64,000 bases of DNA from Adhaeribacter soli (GCF_008727925.1 NZ_VTWT01000008.1:1-64000), one strand, 5' to 3'; numbered from the stretch's first letter, positions 8,985-17,635 are shown. Translations and numbers: made by a program. Notes: generated from the letters alone by a model not told the origin.

Positions 8985-10796
8985 ATGCAAAGTATTCGTA
9001 ATATTGCCATTATTGCCCACGTTGACCACGGCAAAACGACCCTGGTTGACAAGATCATCCACGCTTCTAAATTATTTGATGAGCACCAGCAATTCGACGA
9101 CTTAATCCTGGACAACAACGATCTGGAACGCGAACGCGGAATCACCATCGTGTCTAAAAACGTATCCGTACGCTACAAAGGGGTAAAGATCAACGTTATT
9201 GATACGCCTGGTCACGCCGACTTTGGCGGTGAAGTAGAGCGTGTATTGAAAATGGCCGATGGCGTACTTTTGCTCGTAGATGCTTTTGAAGGTGCCATGC
9301 CCCAAACCCGTTTCGTACTGGGTAAAGCTATTGACTTAGGCCTGAAGCCGATTGTGGTAGTAAATAAAGTAGATAAAGAAAACTGCCGCCCGGACGAAGT
9401 GCATGAGCAGGTTTTCGACCTGATGTTCAACTTAGGCGCTACTGAAGACCAGCTGGATTTCACTACCCTTTACGGTTCTTCGAAACAAGGCTGGATGAGC
9501 ACCGACTGGAACAACAAAACCGAAGATATTACGCCGCTTCTGGATGCTATTGTAGAAGTAATTCCGTCGGCGCCGTTCCGTGAAGGCACCCCGCAAATGC
9601 AGATCACGTCGCTTGACTATTCTTCATTCGTAGGCCGTATCGCTATTGGCCGCGTGCACCGCGGTACCCTGAAAGAAGGCGCTAACATGACGCTTTGCAA
9701 GCGCGATGGCTCTTTCAAAAAAGTAAAAATAAAGGAACTTCACGTATTTGAAGGTTTAGGCAAAGCCAAGGTAGAAGAAGTTTCTGCCGGCGAAATTTGC
9801 GCCGTAACCGGTATTGAAGGTTTTGACATTGGCGATACCCTGGCCGATTTCGAAAATCCGGAGCCATTAGAGCGTATCTCGATCGACGAGCCGACCATGA
9901 ACATGCTGTTCACGATCAACAACTCGCCGTTCTTTGGTAAAGAAGGTAAATTTGTTACTTCCCGCCACTTACGTGAGCGTCTGTTCAAAGAAACTGAGAA
10001 AAACCTTGCTTTACGCGTTGCTGAAACCGACAAAGAGGATACTTTCCTGGTTTATGGCCGCGGAATTCTTCACTTGTCCGTGCTTATCGAAACCATGCGT
10101 CGCGAAGGCTACGAGTTACAAGTAGGTCAGCCACAGGTATTGTTCAAGGAAATCGATGGCGTGCGCCACGAACCGATCGAACACTTAGTAGTAGACGTTC
10201 CGGACGAAGTTGCCGGTAAAGTGATCGAGTTGGTAAGCATGCGTAAAGGCGAATTGTCCATCATGGAGCCAAAAGGCGACCTGCAGCATTTGGAATTCAA
10301 TATTCCGGCGCGTGGCCTGATCGGCTTAAGAAATAACGTTCTTACCGCAACTGCCGGTGAAGCCATTATGAACCACCGTTTCCTGAGCTACGAGCCATTT
10401 AAAGGTCCGATCCCGGGTCGTATCAACGGTTCCCTGATCGCCATGGAAACCGGTCCTGGAACAGCTTACTCCATCGACAAACTGCAGGACAGAGGCGTAT
10501 TCTTTGTAGAGCCGGGTGAAGAGGTTTACATGGGCCAGGTAATTGGCGAGCACTCGCGCGGCAACGACTTAACCGTAAACATTCAGAAAGGCAAGCAGCT
10601 GACCAACATGCGTGCTTCCGGTTCCGACAACAACGTGAAGATCGTTCCGAAAAAACAATTCTCACTGGAAGAAGCCATGGAATACATCCAGAAAGATGAA
10701 TATCTGGAAGTAACCCCGAAAAGCCTCCGCATGCGGAAGATCTGGTTAGACGAAAACGACCGCAAACGCTACGAGAAAAAAGTAGAAGCCATGTAA
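8985..10796 (+). CDS. typA: Translational GTPase TypA/BipA
   Basis: 603 residues from the ATG at 8985. The frame opens at a TTG at 8961, but that lies inside the promoter element, and the family begins with M.SIRNIAIIAHVDHGKTT. The GTPase G1 is AHVDHGKTT, switch I has RGITI, G3 is DTPGH and G4 is NKVD. Elongation-factor domains II, III and V and the BipA-specific C-terminal domain follow (GRINGSLIAMETG, LTNMRASGSD). TypA binds ribosomes and helps assembly or translation under stress and cold. The length is normal (about 600). It is monocistronic, with a terminator at 10829. Confidence 0.97.
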   Translation: MQSIRNIAIIAHVDHGKTTLVDKIIHASKLFDEHQQFDDLILDNNDLERERGITIVSKNVSVRYKGVKINVIDTPGHADFGGEVERVLKMADGVLLLVDAFEGAMPQTRFVLGKAIDLGLKPIVVVNKVDKENCRPDEVHEQVFDLMFNLGATEDQLDFTTLYGSSKQGWMSTDWNNKTEDITPLLDAIVEVIPSAPFREGTPQMQITSLDYSSFVGRIAIGRVHRGTLKEGANMTLCKRDGSFKKVKIKELHVFEGLGKAKVEEVSAGEICAVTGIEGFDIGDTLADFENPEPLERISIDEPTMNMLFTINNSPFFGKEGKFVTSRHLRERLFKETEKNLALRVAETDKEDTFLVYGRGILHLSVLIETMRREGYELQVGQPQVLFKEIDGVRHEPIEHLVVDVPDEVAGKVIELVSMRKGELSIMEPKGDLQHLEFNIPARGLIGLRNNVLTATAGEAIMNHRFLSYEPFKGPIPGRINGSLIAMETGPGTAYSIDKLQDRGVFFVEPGEEVYMGQVIGEHSRGNDLTVNIQKGKQLTNMRASGSDNNVKIVPKKQFSLEEAMEYIQKDEYLEVTPKSLRMRKIWLDENDRKRYEKKVEAM

Positions 10797-10828
10797 TTAT
10801 TGCCGTAAAAACGGTATAGTTTGAAACA

Positions 10829-10862
10829 AAAAACTCCCGGCATTTCGTCGGGAGTTTTTTGT
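10829..10862 (+). terminator. Terminator after typA
   Basis: Stem AAAAACTCCCG / CGGGAGTTTTT with a 9-base loop and a following T run, 33 bases after the typA stop codon. Confidence 0.85.
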
Positions 10863-10938
10863 TTATGCCGATTTGTAATCTGTAAAATGTTAAGCTAACT
10901 TACAAGCAGTTACAATTTCTTAAAACGGTATCGATACG

Positions 10939-11532
10939 ATGAAAAAAATCTTCTGGATTCTCCTCGGTTTTACCGCGCTTCAGTTTGCCTGTGAAAAGGA
11001 AAATTACGAAGGTTGCGATTCAGCAGAGCATTTTAATATTACCGGCCTGGAACTGAATGCAAGAGGCACAGTACAGCAGCCCGACGGAAATGGTTCAGGA
11101 ACGGTTTTGAAAGACCAGGATGAGGTTCCATTCAATTCTTTTAGTCTTGAGGGCTTCCTGAAGGCAGATTATTATGCTTTCAATACAGAAACCAGCCTTT
11201 CATTTTTTCCTAAGGCCCTTGCAACTGCTCCCTGTCCTCCTCCTGGCTGGGGTGGTTCCGAAGAGGAACTGGCCGGCCTGTGCCTGATCTCTCTGGGAAA
11301 ATTTAATGCAGACATCCAACCCGGCGATACCCTGCAGGATGTTTATTGGATCAACAATCAAACACCGGAAGAATACTTTTCCTTGCACAGCCAGAATATC
11401 CGGGAACAGCGATTGCTTATTTATTTTACCCAAAAACCCGATCCCAAAGAATACCAATCTTTCAAGCTCATTTACCAGCTAACCAACGGCGAAACCTACG
11501 AAGCGACCACGCCCCGCTTTAAGCTTTATTAA
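10939..11532 (+). CDS. Putative lipoprotein, unknown function
   Basis: A 197-residue protein. The lipoprotein-type signal peptide has a Cys at residue 18 (LQFAC), so it is probably attached to the envelope. The mature part is beta-rich, with several cysteines and a Pro-rich patch (CPPPGWGG, about residue 98) and a closing segment SFKLIYQLTNGETYEATT. I do not recognise the family. It stands alone between the typA terminator and the convergent DUF1206 gene. Confidence 0.8.
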   Translation: MKKIFWILLGFTALQFACEKENYEGCDSAEHFNITGLELNARGTVQQPDGNGSGTVLKDQDEVPFNSFSLEGFLKADYYAFNTETSLSFFPKALATAPCPPPGWGGSEEELAGLCLISLGKFNADIQPGDTLQDVYWINNQTPEEYFSLHSQNIREQRLLIYFTQKPDPKEYQSFKLIYQLTNGETYEATTPRFKLY

Positions 11533-11576
11533 ATTACAAAGTTGCGGAAAGCAAATCAGGATACCGCTTAAACAGA

Positions 11577-12407
11577 TCAGGCGGTTTTTATAGGTTGATA
11601 TTTGGCCCGCATAAACATAAAAGCCCCGTAGCAAATAAGCCCCACCGCCACGGCACCCAGCAAAATGGAGCCAAAAGAACTTTCCAGAAACCGGAAGGCC
11701 TGGCCGGTTCCGCCGGCTTCGGAAGGGTTAAAATGCAGGGCCGCCTGAATAAAGAAATACCCGATCAGGCCCCAAACAATGCCTCTGGCCACGTAGCCTG
11801 CTTTTCCGGCCCGCACCATCATTTCTTCGGTTTCATGTTTCAGGTTGGAGCCGGCTACTTTCTTTTTATACTTGTTGGAAACGCCCCGGTAGATCTGGTA
11901 AAGCCCGGAACCAATTACGCCTAGCCCTATTAAAATTAAAAGCCATTGTCCCATGGGTTGCTCTAATACCTTCTGAGCCAGGGTTTCGCGCTGATCGCCT
12001 TTGCCGCTGCCTCCGGAACCAAGGGCTAACCTGAAAGCTGCTATTGCGAACCCACCATACATTACCCCGCTAAACAGATAGCCGGCTCTTCGCCCAAGCC
12101 CCTTCAGGTTTTCCCCCCTTTGCTCGGTATCTTTCAGGGCTTGGATCAGGCGCCAGAGACTGTAAAAGGCCAGGCCAAGGGCAATGAGCAGTAGCAGCAC
12201 TTTCCCGAAAGGCTGTTCCAGTACAAATTTAAACACCCCTTCGCGGTCGGCATTTTCCTGAGAGCCCTTCCGGAGCCCGAAAGCAGCCATAAAGGCAAGC
12301 AGCCCAACCAGGCAATAAACCAGGCCATTGGCCAAAAGCCCGATCCGGGCAAAACGTTCCACCCACTTCGGGGGCGGGGAAGGCATAGCAGCAGTTATAT
12401 TTTTCAT
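11577..12407 (-). CDS. DUF1206 family membrane protein
   Basis: 276 residues from the ATG at 12407; an upstream in-frame GTG at 12431 is less likely. The protein is three successive copies of a two-helix unit, each opening with a similar motif (RIGLLANGLVYCLVGLLAF, RRAGYLFSGVMYGGFAIAAF, KAGYVARGIVWGLIGYFFI). This is the repeated DUF1206 architecture, with six transmembrane helices. The function of the family is not established. It is transcribed convergently with the lipoprotein gene at 10939. Confidence 0.88.
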   Translation of the reverse strand: MKNITAAMPSPPPKWVERFARIGLLANGLVYCLVGLLAFMAAFGLRKGSQENADREGVFKFVLEQPFGKVLLLLIALGLAFYSLWRLIQALKDTEQRGENLKGLGRRAGYLFSGVMYGGFAIAAFRLALGSGGSGKGDQRETLAQKVLEQPMGQWLLILIGLGVIGSGLYQIYRGVSNKYKKKVAGSNLKHETEEMMVRAGKAGYVARGIVWGLIGYFFIQAALHFNPSEAGGTGQAFRFLESSFGSILLGAVAVGLICYGAFMFMRAKYQPIKTA

Positions 12408-12830
12408 AGCATCAATATTGCCTCCCTTCACGTAAAACCGGGGCGTATGGTTTTAAAAACCAAACCTCAGACGTATAAACATCAGGTACTTTATAGCAAT
12501 ATTACGGGGTAAGGGTTTTGCTTAAATCAGAAAAAATGCGGGCAGGAAGCGGAAACAGGAAAGTCAAAAGGCCGGCCGGAGCAGCTTTTGACCGAATACA
12601 AAAACCCATCAGCCGATCCGGCAACAGGCAATGTCCGAAACGGGTGCGTTTGCCTGCTAAATTCTTATGAAACGATTGGCAGAAAAAATCCTGGCGTTAC
12701 AAGCCTGTAGCTGAACCACCTACAAAAAACAGAGGAAACCAAGCCAATGAATTACAAATAGCTGATTTCTAAACTAATACAAAATATTTTTCAGAAACCA
12801 AAAAAAAAGGAAAAATATTTTGCCATAACA

Positions 12831-12898
12831 TTTGGTAGAAAAATATTATATTTCTATATTTGTTACTCGCTGCTTACAGCGTATTATTTCTATATTTG
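12831..12898 (+). promoter_or_regulatory. Strong Bacteroidota-type promoter with duplicated -7 element
   Basis: TTTG at 12831-12834, a 20-base spacer, then TATATTTG at 12855-12862, a near-ideal match to the Bacteroidota -33/-7 consensus. A 36-bp tandem duplication (12849-12884 and 12885-12920) repeats the -7 box at 12891-12898. No plus-strand protein gene follows until 14642, so the product is probably a non-coding RNA. Confidence 0.7.
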
Positions 12899-13024
12899 TT
12901 ACTCGCTGCTTACAGCGTATTATAGAAGGTTATTTCCGCTTAAAGGGTTTTTTAAAGGGTGAGATATTTGATTTTCTCTTAGCGAGTAACCTTTTTTAAA
13001 AGTGCACCTCCCCGGTGCACTTTT
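12869..13024 (+). ncRNA. Candidate small RNA
   Basis: It starts about 7 bases after the -7 box at 12855, or near 12905 if the second -7 box is used, and ends at the strong hairpin 12998-13024. An internal perfect 10-bp pair GTTACTCGCT (12898-12907) / AGCGAGTAAC (12981-12990) is followed by CTTTTTT. A competing pair AGGTTA (12927) / TAACCT (12987) and small hairpins CGCTGCTTACAGCG and GAGA...TCTC are also present. There is no coding potential. The rest of 12408-12830 shows nothing recognisable. Confidence 0.5.
12998..13024. terminator. Bidirectional terminator
   Basis: Stem AAAAGTGCACC / GGTGCACTTTT (11 bp) with loop TCCCC and flanking T/A runs on both sides. It can end the candidate small RNA on the plus strand and the 13026-13289 gene on the minus strand. 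Confidence 0.85.
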
Positions 13025-13025
13025 T

Positions 13026-13289
13026 CTATTTTTCCTCTACCCTGATGTGAATATTTTCGACGTAGGGTTCCAGTGGCGGCGCTTTTTCAAATACCCGCAC
13101 CAGCCCGATGGTTTTCAGATCGTAATAATACCAGAGCTCAGCATAAAAACTCTCCGTTTCCGTCCGGATCAGGTAAAGGTCTATTTTGCACCAGCCTTTT
13201 ACCCGGTAATGTAAATACCGGCCATGCATTTGCACATACGCTGCTTTCTCTACCGTTGTCAACTCCTTAAATTCCGCAAGTTTCAGCAT
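13026..13289 (-). CDS. Hypothetical protein (87 aa)
   Basis: A small soluble protein with no signal peptide. The sequence contains AAYVQMHGRYLHYRVKGWCK and FYAELWYYYDLKTIGLVRVFEK, a compact aromatic-rich alpha/beta fold. I do not recognise the family, but the length and composition resemble conserved small hypotheticals of Cytophagales. It is supported as a real gene by its own terminator (12998-13024) and by ordinary codon use. Confidence 0.65.
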   Translation of the reverse strand: MLKLAEFKELTTVEKAAYVQMHGRYLHYRVKGWCKIDLYLIRTETESFYAELWYYYDLKTIGLVRVFEKAPPLEPYVENIHIRVEEK

Positions 13290-13321
13290 ATATCATTATA
13301 CGGTTGCTATGGTTCTAAGAC

Positions 13322-13350
13322 AAGAAAAAGGGCTGCTGGCGGCAGCCCTT
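13322..13350 (-). terminator. Terminator of the 13386-13646 gene
   Basis: Stem AAGGGCTGC / GCAGCCCTT (13328-13336 and 13342-13350), followed on the minus strand by a T run. It lies between the two small hypothetical genes. Confidence 0.75.
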
Positions 13351-13385
13351 CCCTTAAATTAATAAACTTTTCCCGGGTTAAAAAA

Positions 13386-13646
13386 TTAGTTCAAAAATAC
13401 GGAAAACAGCTCGAACCGGTGCGAAGCAAAACTCCAGTGGGATGCGGAAGGGTGAATTTCGTTGCCATTTAGATCCAGAATGGTAAGGGCAAACCCTTCT
13501 GTAACATTCAAGGGTTCAGACATATGTTTTACGGCATACACCCGGCCTTTTTCGATCCATTCTTCCGGTTCAAAGGCCGGCAGCGAATCGTCGATGCACC
13601 AGGCGTACATGGCCTGGTAGTTTGGGGGGATAATTAAATTTACCAT
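13386..13646 (-). CDS. Hypothetical protein (86 aa)
   Basis: A small acidic soluble protein with no signal or membrane segment. Readable segments include WCIDDSLPAFEPEEWIEKGRV and GFALTILDLNGNEIHPSAS, resembling a short beta-barrel or SH3-like conserved hypothetical; this comparison is only impressionistic. It has the same orientation as 13026-13289 but is separated from it by a terminator, so the two are not co-transcribed. Confidence 0.65.
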   Translation of the reverse strand: MVNLIIPPNYQAMYAWCIDDSLPAFEPEEWIEKGRVYAVKHMSEPLNVTEGFALTILDLNGNEIHPSASHWSFASHRFELFSVFLN

Positions 13647-13770
13647 ATTCTAAAAACTAAATCGCCGGCAGTTTAATTCCAGCAAGGGTAAAATGAAATA
13701 CCTTTTATTAACGGCGTTTTTTTCAGAAAATTATAAGGAGGAAAAGCAGGGCGAAGACTTAAGGAATTCC

Positions 13771-14433
13771 CTACACGGCTTTGCGGCAATGCTTTCGTTT
13801 AACCTGGCGGTAAAGCTCGCCTACAAACAACTTGGCTTTAACGTAGTAGATCGGGGCATTCAGGTGGCTGGTTTCCTGTCTGGCCTGGTTCAGCATGTGG
13901 CGGTAACCGGCGCCGGCGCCCACGCCTACCCAGTTGTAAATCTTATAATGGCCGGAAACGGATGGCTCGAACAGCAACAGCGGTACGCGTTCGGTATTTA
14001 CCACCTGCCCCTGCTGGTTATGGTACTGGTTCAGGGTTTTGCCAACGCCTATCTGGAGCGGAACACTGGCTTCCCACCGTTCGGTTTTCAGGAAAACATA
14101 CTCGCCGTAGCCTGCCACGTAGGCGAACTTAACCCTTGCTTCTACCGGCGCCTGATCGGCAGCAACAGGCAGTTGCGTTACAAGGGGGCTGCTTAAAAAA
14201 TAATACCCCAAGCCAGCCCGGTACTTGTTTTTCCATTCCAGCCCGGTTTTCAGGCCGCTGATGCGCGCCCGGTCGTTATCGAGCAAGGTATAACGGGTAT
14301 CGAAATTAAAAACAAAACGTACTTTAGGCTGTAGGGTGTTTACCAGGGCAGAATCGGCCGGAACGGCGGCAGAAAGCGGCAGGCTTACCGCTGCCAATAA
14401 ACCCGTAAACCAACTCAAAAGCTTCCTCCCCAT
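13771..14433 (-). CDS. Putative outer-membrane beta-barrel protein
   Basis: 220 residues from the ATG at 14433; the frame opens at 14463, but the signal peptide begins with MGRKLLSWFTGLLAAVSL. After cleavage (about residue 23-26) the protein is made of alternating amphipathic strands rich in Tyr, Phe and Gly (FVFNFDTRYTLL, RAGLGYYFLSSP, VGVGAGAGYRHML). This suggests an eight-stranded-type barrel. The C-terminus is basic (RQVKRKHCRKAV) rather than ending in a Phe strand. Its function is unknown. The long plus-strand ORF opposite it (13693-14196) is a shadow. Confidence 0.75.
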   Translation of the reverse strand: MGRKLLSWFTGLLAAVSLPLSAAVPADSALVNTLQPKVRFVFNFDTRYTLLDNDRARISGLKTGLEWKNKYRAGLGYYFLSSPLVTQLPVAADQAPVEARVKFAYVAGYGEYVFLKTERWEASVPLQIGVGKTLNQYHNQQGQVVNTERVPLLLFEPSVSGHYKIYNWVGVGAGAGYRHMLNQARQETSHLNAPIYYVKAKLFVGELYRQVKRKHCRKAV

Positions 14434-14641
14434 TTTTAAATAAATTGTCTGTGCCTGAACCAAAGGTTTAAAAAGGTAAAAGAATTCCGTCAGGCGGCCG
14501 CAAAATTACGGGAAAGGAAATTAAAAGTCGGGGCTAAGAATTATTTTCCTGAAAACAGCCAACTTTAACTTTTACCCGTACAAAGCATTCCGTAATTCTT
14601 TCGTATTCAACTCTTAATCTTAAATTTTTAATTGTACCTGT

Positions 14642-14839
14642 ATGCAAGAAGAAAAGACACCCGGCCAACGGGGACCGGAACCAAGCGAGGTTCAGAAACA
14701 CGGCGATCCGGACATGCACAGCAGCAAAGATGCGCACCCTCCCCAGGGCGGCCAGGGCGGCAGAGCCGGCGATTCAGATAAAAATTCAACCACCGACCAG
14801 GGCAACGAACGAAGCATTGCCGGCCGGGAAGACAGTTAA
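14642..14839 (+). CDS. Small disordered hydrophilic protein
   Basis: 65 residues made almost wholly of charged and polar residues plus Pro and Gly (DAHPPQGGQGGRAGDSDKNS). No hydrophobic core or signal is seen. It lies 17 bases upstream of the MBL-fold hydrolase gene in the same direction and may be co-transcribed. Similar small stress-associated disordered proteins occur in Cytophagales, but I cannot name a family. GC-rich codon use like its neighbours supports coding. Confidence 0.55.
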   Translation: MQEEKTPGQRGPEPSEVQKHGDPDMHSSKDAHPPQGGQGGRAGDSDKNSTTDQGNERSIAGREDS

Positions 14840-14856
14840 TCTTTAATGTGAAAAAT

Positions 14857-15975
14857 ATGGAAAGTACTTACAGAACGTTAACCGTACCGAAAAAGGAAAA
14901 TATCTACACGGTAGCCGACGGCGTGATCGGGATGAAGATCGTTTTCGTGAACGTGTTCTTTGTGAACGGTTCCGAGGGCCCGGGCGGCAATTGGGTGCTG
15001 GTAGATGCCGGCTTGTACGGCTCAGCCCACCGCATAAAAAAAGTAGCCGAAGAGCGTTTCGGCCGGGGCGCCCGGCCCAGCGCCATTATTTTAACCCACG
15101 GCCACTTCGACCATGTGGGCGCTTTAAAGGAACTCGCCATGGAATGGAATGTTCCGATCTATGCGCACCACCTGGAAATCCCGTACCTGACCGGTCTTTC
15201 GAGCTACCCGCCACCGGACCCGAGCGTTGGCGGCGGCGGCATGGCTTTTATGTCGTTTATGTACCCGAAAAAGCCCATTGAATTGGGCGGCATGGTGCAG
15301 CCTTTACCCGCAGATGGTTCGGTGCCGGGCCTTCCGGAATGGAGCTGGTACCATACGCCCGGCCATACGGCAGGCCACGTGTCTTTTTTCCGGGAACGCG
15401 ACCGCACCCTGATCGCCGGCGATGCCATAACTACCCGCAAGCCGGAATCGGTGCTGGCGGTAATTACGGATGAACCGGAAGTATGTGGCCCGCCATCGTA
15501 TTTTACCCCGGACTGGACAGCCGCAAAAATATCGGTGCAGAATATCGCTTCCCTGAGGCCGAACGTAATTGCCACCGGGCACGGTATTCCGATGCACGGC
15601 GAGCGCATGATTGATGAGCTGAATGAACTGGCCCGCATGTTCGATGAAATTGCAGTTCCGGCGCACGGCCGTTACGTGGGGCACCCGGCCATTATGGATG
15701 AACAAGGCGTGGTTTCATTGCCGGAACCGGTATCGAGCACCACCAATAAAGTGCTGATAACGGCCGGTCTGGTAACCGTTGCCGGTTTAGCTGCTTATGC
15801 TATTTCCAAACGTAAACATAACGGCAACGGCCAGCACAGCAAACTCAACAGCCCGCTTGATACGCATATTTATTACGGCGAGGAAATGAACCTGTCGGTT
15901 TACGGCGAAATTCCGGATTCCCGGGAAGTCCATAATTTCCACCAGGACAACCGACCTACGAATGATTTTCCGTAG
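14857..15975 (+). CDS. MBL-fold metallo-hydrolase with C-terminal membrane segment
   Basis: 372 residues from the ATG at 14857; a GTG at 14848 is an alternative. The zinc-binding signature is TH81GH83FD85H86VG, with further ligands in TPGHTAGH, AGDA and ATGHGIPMHG, so the dinuclear metal site of the metallo-beta-lactamase fold is complete. A C-terminal hydrophobic helix (VLITAGLVTVAGLAAYAI) followed by SKRKH suggests anchoring, and after it comes a short variable tail. The exact substrate cannot be inferred; such proteins are commonly hydrolases of thioesters or lactones, or beta-lactamase-like. It may form an operon with the small gene at 14642. Confidence 0.88.
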   Translation: MESTYRTLTVPKKENIYTVADGVIGMKIVFVNVFFVNGSEGPGGNWVLVDAGLYGSAHRIKKVAEERFGRGARPSAIILTHGHFDHVGALKELAMEWNVPIYAHHLEIPYLTGLSSYPPPDPSVGGGGMAFMSFMYPKKPIELGGMVQPLPADGSVPGLPEWSWYHTPGHTAGHVSFFRERDRTLIAGDAITTRKPESVLAVITDEPEVCGPPSYFTPDWTAAKISVQNIASLRPNVIATGHGIPMHGERMIDELNELARMFDEIAVPAHGRYVGHPAIMDEQGVVSLPEPVSSTTNKVLITAGLVTVAGLAAYAISKRKHNGNGQHSKLNSPLDTHIYYGEEMNLSVYGEIPDSREVHNFHQDNRPTNDFP

Positions 15976-16050
15976 GAAGACTTCGTTCATTAAGTTTGAT
16001 TACAACTGAATAAATAAGGGAAGTTACGCAAGCTTTCTATGTAGCTTATT

Positions 16051-16086
16051 CATTGCCGTCTGCTTTAGCTGACGGAACCGGCAATG
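16051..16086. repeat. Dispersed hairpin repeat, copy 1
   Basis: Positions 16051-16074 (starting CATTGCCGTCTGCTTTAGCT) are repeated exactly, inverted, at 21374-21397. Here the unit is also closed by CATTGCCG (16051) / CGGCAATG (16079), forming a hairpin. The surrounding intergenic stretch 15976-16227 otherwise holds only the terminator at 16162. Confidence 0.75.
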
Positions 16087-16161
16087 AGAGTTGGTAAGCA
16101 AAAGGTTGTACCTGATACTTTTTCTGTCTAAAACCATAGCATTTCAATTTTTGCGTAATGC

Positions 16162-16210
16162 CAAATAAGAAAAGAAGCAAACCAATCTGGTTTGCTTCTT
16201 TTCTTATTTG
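16162..16210. terminator. Large perfect hairpin, bidirectional terminator
   Basis: 23-bp perfect arms (16162-16184 and 16188-16210) with a 3-base loop ATC; the distal arms contain A/T runs. It lies between the convergent MBL hydrolase (plus) and isoaspartyl peptidase (minus) genes and can serve both. Confidence 0.7.
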
Positions 16211-16227
16211 AGGGCTCCTGGTTCAGA

Positions 16228-17256
16228 TTATTCTTTAAATATGAGCGTCTGGGTTTCGCCTTTGGCAGTTTTATAGGCCCGGAACATACCGTTGGAGTTA
16301 AAGGGCATGGCTATTTTTCCTTTGCGGTCTACGGCAATAACTCCGCCTTCGCCGCCGGCTTTTAGCAGCTTTTCCAGTACCACTTTTTCAGTTGCTTTCC
16401 TTAGCGATTTATGCTTGTATTCCATTAAGGCGGAAATGTCGTGGGCTACGGTGTAGCGGATAAAGAATTCGCCGTGGCCAGTGGCTGAAACGGCACAGGT
16501 TTTATTGTTGGCGTAGGTTCCGGCGCCAATGATCGGGGCATCTCCTACCCGACCGTAACGCTTGTTCGTCATGCCGCCGGTGGAAGTCGCTGCTGCCAGA
16601 TTTCCGTATTTATCTAAGGCCACCGCGCCAACGGTCCCGAACTTTTTACCTTCCATGAAAATGGGCAGGGTGCTGCCGGTGGTATCGGAAGAATGGTCGA
16701 GCGTTTGCTTGTCTTCTTCTTTTGCTTTCTGCAGTTGTTTGAATCTGGGTTCGGAATAAAAGTAAGACGGGTTTACGATTTCGAGTTTCTGTTCCTTGGC
16801 AAACTTTTCGGCGCCTTTCCCGACCATCATGACGTGCGGCGACTTTTCCATTACCGTACGGGCGGCAGTTATGGGGTTGCGGATGGTGGTAACGCTGGCA
16901 ACGGAACCGGCTTTAAGCGTAGCGCCGTCCATAATAGCCGCATCGAGCTCATTCTTGCCTTCATTTGTAAAAACCGCTCCTTTTCCGGCATTGAACAAGG
17001 GGTTGTCTTCCATCACCCGAACGGCAGCTTCTACCGCATCGAGACTGGTTCCTCCTTTTTCAAGTACAGCATAACCGGCAGCTAAAGCTGCATTCAACCC
17101 TTCGGTGTAGGCTTTTTCCTTATCAGGAGTCATGCTTTCGCGTGAGATGTTGCCGGCGCCGCCGTGAATAACCAGGGTAATGGGATAGGTCTTTTGCGCG
17201 TTTGCCATAAAATTCAGACTGAAGCTTAGGGTTAGCAGGAAAAGTAAACGGCGCAT
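16228..17256 (-). CDS. iaaA: Isoaspartyl peptidase / type III L-asparaginase, exported
   Basis: A 342-residue protein with a signal peptide (residues 1-20, ending MANAQ), so it acts outside the cytoplasm. This is the Ntn-hydrolase family: the opening HGGAGN, central GKGAVFT and ELDAAIMDG, and the autocleavage/catalytic site GTVGAVA with Thr208, the nucleophile exposed when the precursor splits into two chains. STGGMTNKRYGRVGDAP and GAGTYANN complete the site. It hydrolyses beta-aspartyl dipeptides and asparagine. The length is typical for a leader plus both chains. It is a single gene. Confidence 0.93.
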   Translation of the reverse strand: MRRLLFLLTLSFSLNFMANAQKTYPITLVIHGGAGNISRESMTPDKEKAYTEGLNAALAAGYAVLEKGGTSLDAVEAAVRVMEDNPLFNAGKGAVFTNEGKNELDAAIMDGATLKAGSVASVTTIRNPITAARTVMEKSPHVMMVGKGAEKFAKEQKLEIVNPSYFYSEPRFKQLQKAKEEDKQTLDHSSDTTGSTLPIFMEGKKFGTVGAVALDKYGNLAAATSTGGMTNKRYGRVGDAPIIGAGTYANNKTCAVSATGHGEFFIRYTVAHDISALMEYKHKSLRKATEKVVLEKLLKAGGEGGVIAVDRKGKIAMPFNSNGMFRAYKTAKGETQTLIFKE

Positions 17257-17405
17257 TCGCGGATGGTTTGGTTGTTGGTTGGTGGTTGGTGGTTGCTAGT
17301 TGTTGGTATTTAGCGGATAGCTTTTTAGGCAATTAGTAATTAACTGGTTAAAGCCCTTTTGGTTATTTTGTAGCAACAGAATATTCCACTTGCTAAAAAA
17401 AGCAG

Positions 17406-17533
17406 GTCATTCTGAGCTTGTCGAAGAAACTTATGGAAATTGAAATGACAAAGCGAGCGTAGCAAGATTTGTCTTACTGTTTGATCCTAAATATGCGGCT
17501 CTATAAGTTCCCTCGGCTGGCGCTCGGGATGAC
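17406..17533. repeat. MITE-like palindromic element, copy 1
   Basis: 128 bp, starting GTCATTCTGAGC and ending GGGATGAC, so its ends are inverted relative to each other. It is a diverged inverted copy of 21472-21602 along its whole length. The rest of the 17257-17664 gap has a GT-rich simple stretch (about 17262-17310) and the palindrome at 17602. Confidence 0.8.
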
Positions 17534-17601
17534 GCAATAATGTAGTTTAGCTTGGCGGCTTTTGTAAAACCCACTAACATAGGCAGCATTCAAATGAATT
17601 G

Positions 17602-17635
17602 AACACCTGTGAGGTTTAAAAACCTCACAGGTGTT
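17602..17635. repeat. Palindromic repeat
   Basis: 16-bp perfect arms AACACCTGTGAGGTTT / AAACCTCACAGGTGTT separated by two bases. It lies 30 bases downstream of the DsbD-like gene on the minus strand. It resembles intergenic palindromes common in Bacteroidota and might also end transcription. Confidence 0.7.

Noticed and set aside
12849-12920. Two identical 36-bp units resembling a minimal CRISPR array
   Set aside because: They are directly adjacent with no spacer, contain a promoter box, and no cas gene is near.
13693-14196. 167-codon plus-strand ORF
   Set aside because: It is the reverse of the barrel protein at 13771-14433, which has a signal peptide and barrel-like strands; the plus-strand frame has no such features.
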